Part shown: in pieces, positions 59,560 through 64,000 of the stretch
How the letters are laid out: each line of letters begins with the position of its first letter
Position numbering within the stretch: position 1 is the first letter of the stretch
NCBI GenBank assembly: GCA_009617715.1
Contig: VTFK01000267.1
Location: 744,001 to 808,000, forward strand
Origin: Plectrocnemia conspersa
Taxonomy: Eukaryota; Arthropoda; Insecta; Trichoptera; Polycentropodidae
DNA: 64,000 bases
Direction: 5' to 3'
Made by a program: the position numbers and the translations under genes
The notes under the pieces: generated by a model
What the model saw: only the letters and a program-made list of their open reading frames with translations
What the model was told of the DNA's origin: nothing
The model's database searches: none

Positions 59560-59870
59560 TTTATATAATGATTCAAAGCCAAGATATTTAGGTGTAGTAA
59601 ACAGTAAACGCGATTTACTATGTTCTCGAATCTAAATGTAATTAGAATTTATACGTCGTCCATTGAGTACATTTGCATGATTGATTTACCTATGAGATTT
59701 AGGTCGTAAATTTTCTGTGTTCGATAAGGGGGTAATTTGGGAAAGCTCGACGCTAACGATTTGACATTGTATAAATAAGCTCGTTGAATGCTAAATGAAG
59801 CTTTTTGTCTCCCTGGCACATTGAGGTAAATTGAGGAATAATCTTCGTGAAAGATGCACACGAATTAATG
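59560..59870. promoter_or_regulatory. Candidate conserved/regulatory block with POU and Exd/Hox-like sites
   Basis: An octamer ATTTGCAT (59671-59678) overlaps TGATTGATTTAC (59678-59689), the form of an Exd/Pbx-Hox site. Nearby are GGGGGTAATTTGGG and CTCGACGCTAACG. The minus frame at 59649-59861 has no domain. The motif juxtaposition is seen directly; regulatory function is inferred. Confidence 0.3.
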
Positions 59871-60639
59871 TTAAGCACCAGCCAATCTGAATTTGGGACT
59901 TAAAAATATTCTGCAAAAAACGATAAACAATCGATTGAGATAATCAGAAGTTAGTTTGAAAAAATAATTCAGTAGACTTAAATTAACATTAGTTAAAATG
60001 GTAATATGTCGAAATAAAAAAATGGGTAAGGATACGTGTTTTCAATTTAAAAAAAAATTAAAAAAAGAGCAGTAAAAATTGCGTTGCATAAAATAAATAT
60101 GAATTTATTTTTATGCTATTAAATTATGGTTTCATGCAGGTGACAGGAACATTCTTCGCCAACAACTCTTCTCGACCACAATTCTATGCGACCATAATTA
60201 TTCGCTTGAAAATTATTTTCCACATTACTTGTTAAATAACCGCTTTTATTTAGAGCGCATTTTTTGTGGATTGTTTTAGGTTTAACTAAAGTTTTTACCT
60301 ATGCTATTGACTTATTTTTAATTATAATAAAAAATATGTAAAATACATAAATATTAAATTTAGAAATGCTTTGTAATTTCATATACAATATAATTTATTT
60401 ATTAGTGAATAATTACTTTAAATGTATTTATTACAGTAAAAAATAAAAAAAACAATACAGTTATTTATAAACAATTTCATTGCCTAAATAATTTCTAAGA
60501 AATCAAAATACATATTCATATTTTTCTGAATAAAATTTGTAATTACTTCATTTTATGATACGTTTTATCATTTAATTTTTGTGCTTAAAAGAGCATGTTT
60601 TAATTCGGTTGAATTTCATTTTTCACCTCTCAAAATATT

Positions 60640-60830
60640 TATTTGCGATTGGTGTAAGATCGTAAGTACCGGCTAAAACATTAATAACGTTAGCGTAAAT
60701 GGATAAACGCGTATTTTTTATTTTTGGAATATTGTTCGTATACAAGGCAAAGTGAAACGGCCCGAGCAAATTTCGTTAAGAAACTTCAGGTGGAATTTTA
60801 CGCGGTACCGAATGTTCATTATTTAGTAAA
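60640..60830. other. GC-richer non-coding block
   Basis: AAAGTGAAACGGCCCGAGC, AATTTTACGCGGTACCG and GTAAATGGATAAACGCG. No open frame. Possible conserved element. Confidence 0.2.
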
Positions 60831-61199
60831 ACAATATAGATTTTACTTATCATGTATAAGCGTATCAAGAATAACAGATAGTCAGTGGTTTTGTATTTTA
60901 TAATATGAATTATCATGCCATATTGTCGAAAGCTTTTTCTATATCTAACATTAAAAGACTTTTACTTTATCTTATATTAAAAATTTAATAATGTACTATG
61001 AATTTCAGCGGTTTTATAAATGGTTGGGAAATAGCTAAAAGAAAGGCAGGTGCTAAATTTGTTTTTAAAGTAATGAATGCAAATTCCAGGAAGGTGTTTA
61101 ATTAACGTGTTATCTAACCTGTCAATTCCAGGACTATTTTTATTTTCCAAGTTTGTAATGACATTTAAAATTTTTCGTGAATATAAGGCTCAAAGCGTC

Positions 61200-61560
61200 A
61201 TCTAGGGACTGTTGTAGGCGGTGTGCGTTCTAGTGTCGTCGTTTTTAGGAGGATGAGGTGGCCGACCCTCTAAAGAGGGTTTTGCTCCATGGAGGCAATT
61301 CGAAAGGCTCTTACCTCGGTGGAGGATGCCTTAAATGAGGTGAAGTCTTGAAAACTTGTCGAATTGCAGCCCGCTGTAATGCTGGTCTGCTATGAGGCCG
61401 GCAATGACAGCTTGACAAGTCGAGGGCTTAAAGAAACCCGACAAGTAGTGCGCTGTCACTCTACTCTGCTTGACGACCCAAGATCAACTGCCTTACGTGA
61501 CTTATATCTGTTTATGCCTGACGCATGTCTATTTTTATCAAAACCGGTTTTAAAGTGATT
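61200..61560 (+). other. Unexplained GC-richer block with interrupted reading frame
   Basis: A near-balanced composition block in AT-rich DNA. From an ATG in good context (CTCCATGG, 61289) one plus frame runs to a stop after 61555 with a single internal TGA (61349-61351). It encodes MEAIRKALTSVEDALNEVKS, the stop, then a further 68 residues starting KLVELQ. The first 20 residues are amphipathic and coiled-coil-like. No family is recognised. It could be decayed ORF1/Gag-type transposon sequence or a fragment of a retrocopy. No terminal repeats or target duplication are visible. Confidence 0.3.
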
Positions 61561-63179
61561 TTGAGAAACGTTGGAAAGATGCTGTTCCAAAAAACGTTAT
61601 CTTATTTAACGAACGGTCGCCACAATACTAAAAAAATACTTTTGGGTTTTGGCATGGTTCAACTCCAACTGATTTTTAAAATGTTTTTATTTGTATTAAA
61701 AAATATTTTTTATCCACATTTTTAAACATTTTATTTCTTTATTGTTTATACGCATACAATACTATATAATAAATGTATATTAATTAGAACTATCAGTATA
61801 TATTTAATATAGAGTATGATAACAATATAGTTTATTCAACGATAATATGTAAACAAAGCAAATTCGTATATTCGCGGTTGAAGTATTATATAAAGGATTT
61901 TAAGATATATAAATAATTATATATTTATAATAAAAGATTATGAAAGTTTCCTCTAATTATTAATATAACTTCTAATATATTTTTATTTCAATTCTTTCGA
62001 TTGTCTCGCAAAATAAACTTTGAGACAGAGATAGTTCTTTCAACACTTACTTGTGTTGCTGGAGCTTTTAAAACCACCATTGCAATTTTGTGTAAATAAG
62101 GATACGTATTTTTATTTTATTCCTAAAATTCTAAAATATGTTTTTTTTTGAAAAAATTATAATATGTTCCAAATATTGCACAGCTTGAATTTTTTGTGAC
62201 TGCATGCTTCACACTACTTTTTGGGATATTTATATAATTGTTAAATATACATTCAATAAATAATTAGTAGTTTGATGAAACAATGTATATTAATGTACTT
62301 TAAAATGTTTTTATTCATTTTAAAAATGTGCTTTACAAATATCATCAGTCTAAATTTTAGGATTTAAATATTAAAAACAATATAAAACATCATTGTTCAT
62401 TAAATTTTTTTGACGAAAGGCAAATGCGTTTTTATACTTTTATTAAATAACATTTATATGAAGCAATATTTTTTAAAAGTATTAGTTTTATAACTGTATA
62501 TAAGGTCTCATAGTACACCTATCCCTCGATTTAAAAGATTGATGGGTTTCACAAGGTAACAAATATACATAGGTAATAAATATACGAAAATATATATAGT
62601 GGAACGCATTATATAATAAATGATAGGATCCAGGAAATAAAATCCGACGAGATCGAGAGTAAAACCCCATTAGGAATATATATAGATAGGTTCTAAAAAA
62701 TTGCGTAAAACATACTTCTAAGTTAGCACAACATAATTAAAAATTAAATTGTAGCAAGATATTTTTTATTTGTGAATAATAAATATTATATAACTCGTTT
62801 TGCTCTATTTTAAATAAAATACTTAAAATTTAAAATAAAAACCGCACAAATATTACGGTAACAAAAGGTAACACTAAAGTTTAGTCACTAAATTTACCGA
62901 CCATGTATATGTGTTTATTTGTATACAGTTCCCTAAAATATATTAAAATATGGATAGATATATATTTATTTATATTCAACACCCCAAAATAATAATTTCG
63001 TTACAGAAACATTTATGCAATTGCCCTTTGAATCCAATTTATGTTTATATTGAGGTTGTATTTGGCAATTTAGATTCTACGCAATTTATGATATAAGTAT
63101 ACATAATCATACATATATATTTATACACATGAATGTATATTTACCATTGAATGTACAAATTCATGCCGCTATATTATTT
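61561..63179. other. AT-rich DNA, no gene seen
   Basis: No supportable feature; isolated short frames only. Confidence 0.5.
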
Positions 63180-63440
63180 AATGACGTTACAAGGAATTTT
63201 CGGGTGATTAATGAGGATCGAGGCAATAATCTCTTCGCGAGAGAATATGGGCGAAACGTGACACGGAACGAATAGCGAAATTAAAAAATCCAGAAACATA
63301 CAATATTTATGATCCATGAGTAACGATTCAATATAGAGCCGGGTTGACCTTTGATATTTTTACTAATTTGAAACTGATAAGCTCTTAAGTACCAATATTT
63401 TCGCTCTGGATCGATTTTGCTCCGATGCAAAACTGTCTTT
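63180..63440. promoter_or_regulatory. Candidate conserved/regulatory block with nuclear-receptor-like site
   Basis: GTGATTAATGAGGATCGAGG, CTCTTCGCGAGAGAATATGG (containing the palindrome CTCTTCGCGAGAG) and TTGACCTTTGA (63344-63354, reverse complement TCAAAGGTCAA, an extended nuclear-receptor half-site). No coding frame. Role inferred. Confidence 0.3.
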
Positions 63441-64000
63441 CATATAACAACACCCACGTCGAAGATAAATTATTAAAAAGGTAAATTTAATTTAATGTTT
63501 TATTAAATATACATATATAATATTATATGTAAATTGCATTCCATATAGTACTTTGGAAAAAAGTCACGTATATATAATTGGATTTTATTTTATCGAACAT
63601 ATTTTGTGTTTGATGCTCGTAAAAATCATACATATGAATTGATCCTATATTTAAGGCATAATATATTTCACTATTCTAATACCAAATATCAATTTATAGC
63701 AAGGTTAGTATGGAATAAGATATTTAGTTCTAAGAAAAATGAATGATCTAAAAGTATGACAGCTTAGAGAGTCCCATAAGTGTTAAAAGAGGAGAAGAGT
63801 AAACGTGTATTGTATTCTAAGAAGCTATTCTATAATAATCAACCTAAAAACTGTTCTATTACGAGCAATTCATGTTTAAATTATATTATATATATTTAGG
63901 GTCACTTTAAATAATCACTAACGATTTTATATTATTTTCAATTTTTAATTATACATAACTTATAATTTTTATTATTTTATAAGAAATATTTTTAGCCAAA
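63441..64000. other. AT-rich DNA, no gene seen
   Basis: No supportable feature to the window end. Confidence 0.55.

Overview
This window looks like A+T-rich (roughly 70-75% by eye) arthropod DNA, most likely from an insect and possibly a lepidopteran. The basis is the mix of Jockey-like LINE relics, hAT, piggyBac, PIF-Harbinger and Tc1/mariner-type elements, Ty3/Gypsy debris and microsatellite-rich non-coding DNA. No complete host protein-coding gene, rRNA, tRNA or CRISPR array could be supported. Nearly all long open frames are chance frames, products of palindromes or simple repeats, or fragments of transposons. The window is best read as a gene desert or a very large intron.

Layout. 1-1.4 kb is plain AT-rich DNA. 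1.375-2.35 kb is a collapsed Ty3/Gypsy-like LTR element: two short LTR-like repeats enclose the start of Gag and the tail of integrase. 3-4.5 kb has three inverted repeats, including a 312-bp snapback with ~110-bp arms, plus a GC-richer block. 5-9.7 kb is AT-rich with two copies of an unclassified dispersed repeat. 10-11.7 kb holds the only host-exon candidates, two phase-compatible open segments on the + strand (10008-10114 and 11544-11670). 12-27 kb contains LINE reverse-transcriptase relics (11.9, 22.3 and 26.8 kb), a piggyBac derivative (14.88-15.89 kb), a pogo/mariner-like element (23.98-24.78 kb) and a 239-bp hAT-type MITE (25.29 kb). 27-37 kb has a tRNA-SINE-like family and a GC-rich PIF-Harbinger-type MITE (29.36-29.92 kb). 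39.1-40.2 kb and 48.6-49.2 kb are two hAT derivatives with perfect 8-bp target duplications, and both keep the transposase dimerisation-domain region. 51-59 kb has three more LINE relics. 61.2-61.6 kb is an unexplained GC-richer block with a once-interrupted reading frame.

Scattered between these are blocks of 150-500 bp with higher GC, higher sequence complexity and dense homeodomain-, POU/Exd-, forkhead-, TCF- or nuclear-receptor-like words or short perfect palindromes (for example 3.6-3.96, 17.2-17.7, 23.3-23.8, 44.9-45.3, 50.0-50.5, 59.6-59.9 and 63.2-63.4 kb). They resemble the conserved non-coding elements found around developmental regulators. That reading is inference, because conservation cannot be tested here. 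I found no convincing new system. The items most worth checking are the two candidate exons, the long snapback, the short hAT derivative with an unbroken dimerisation domain, and the Gag-integrase deletion derivative.
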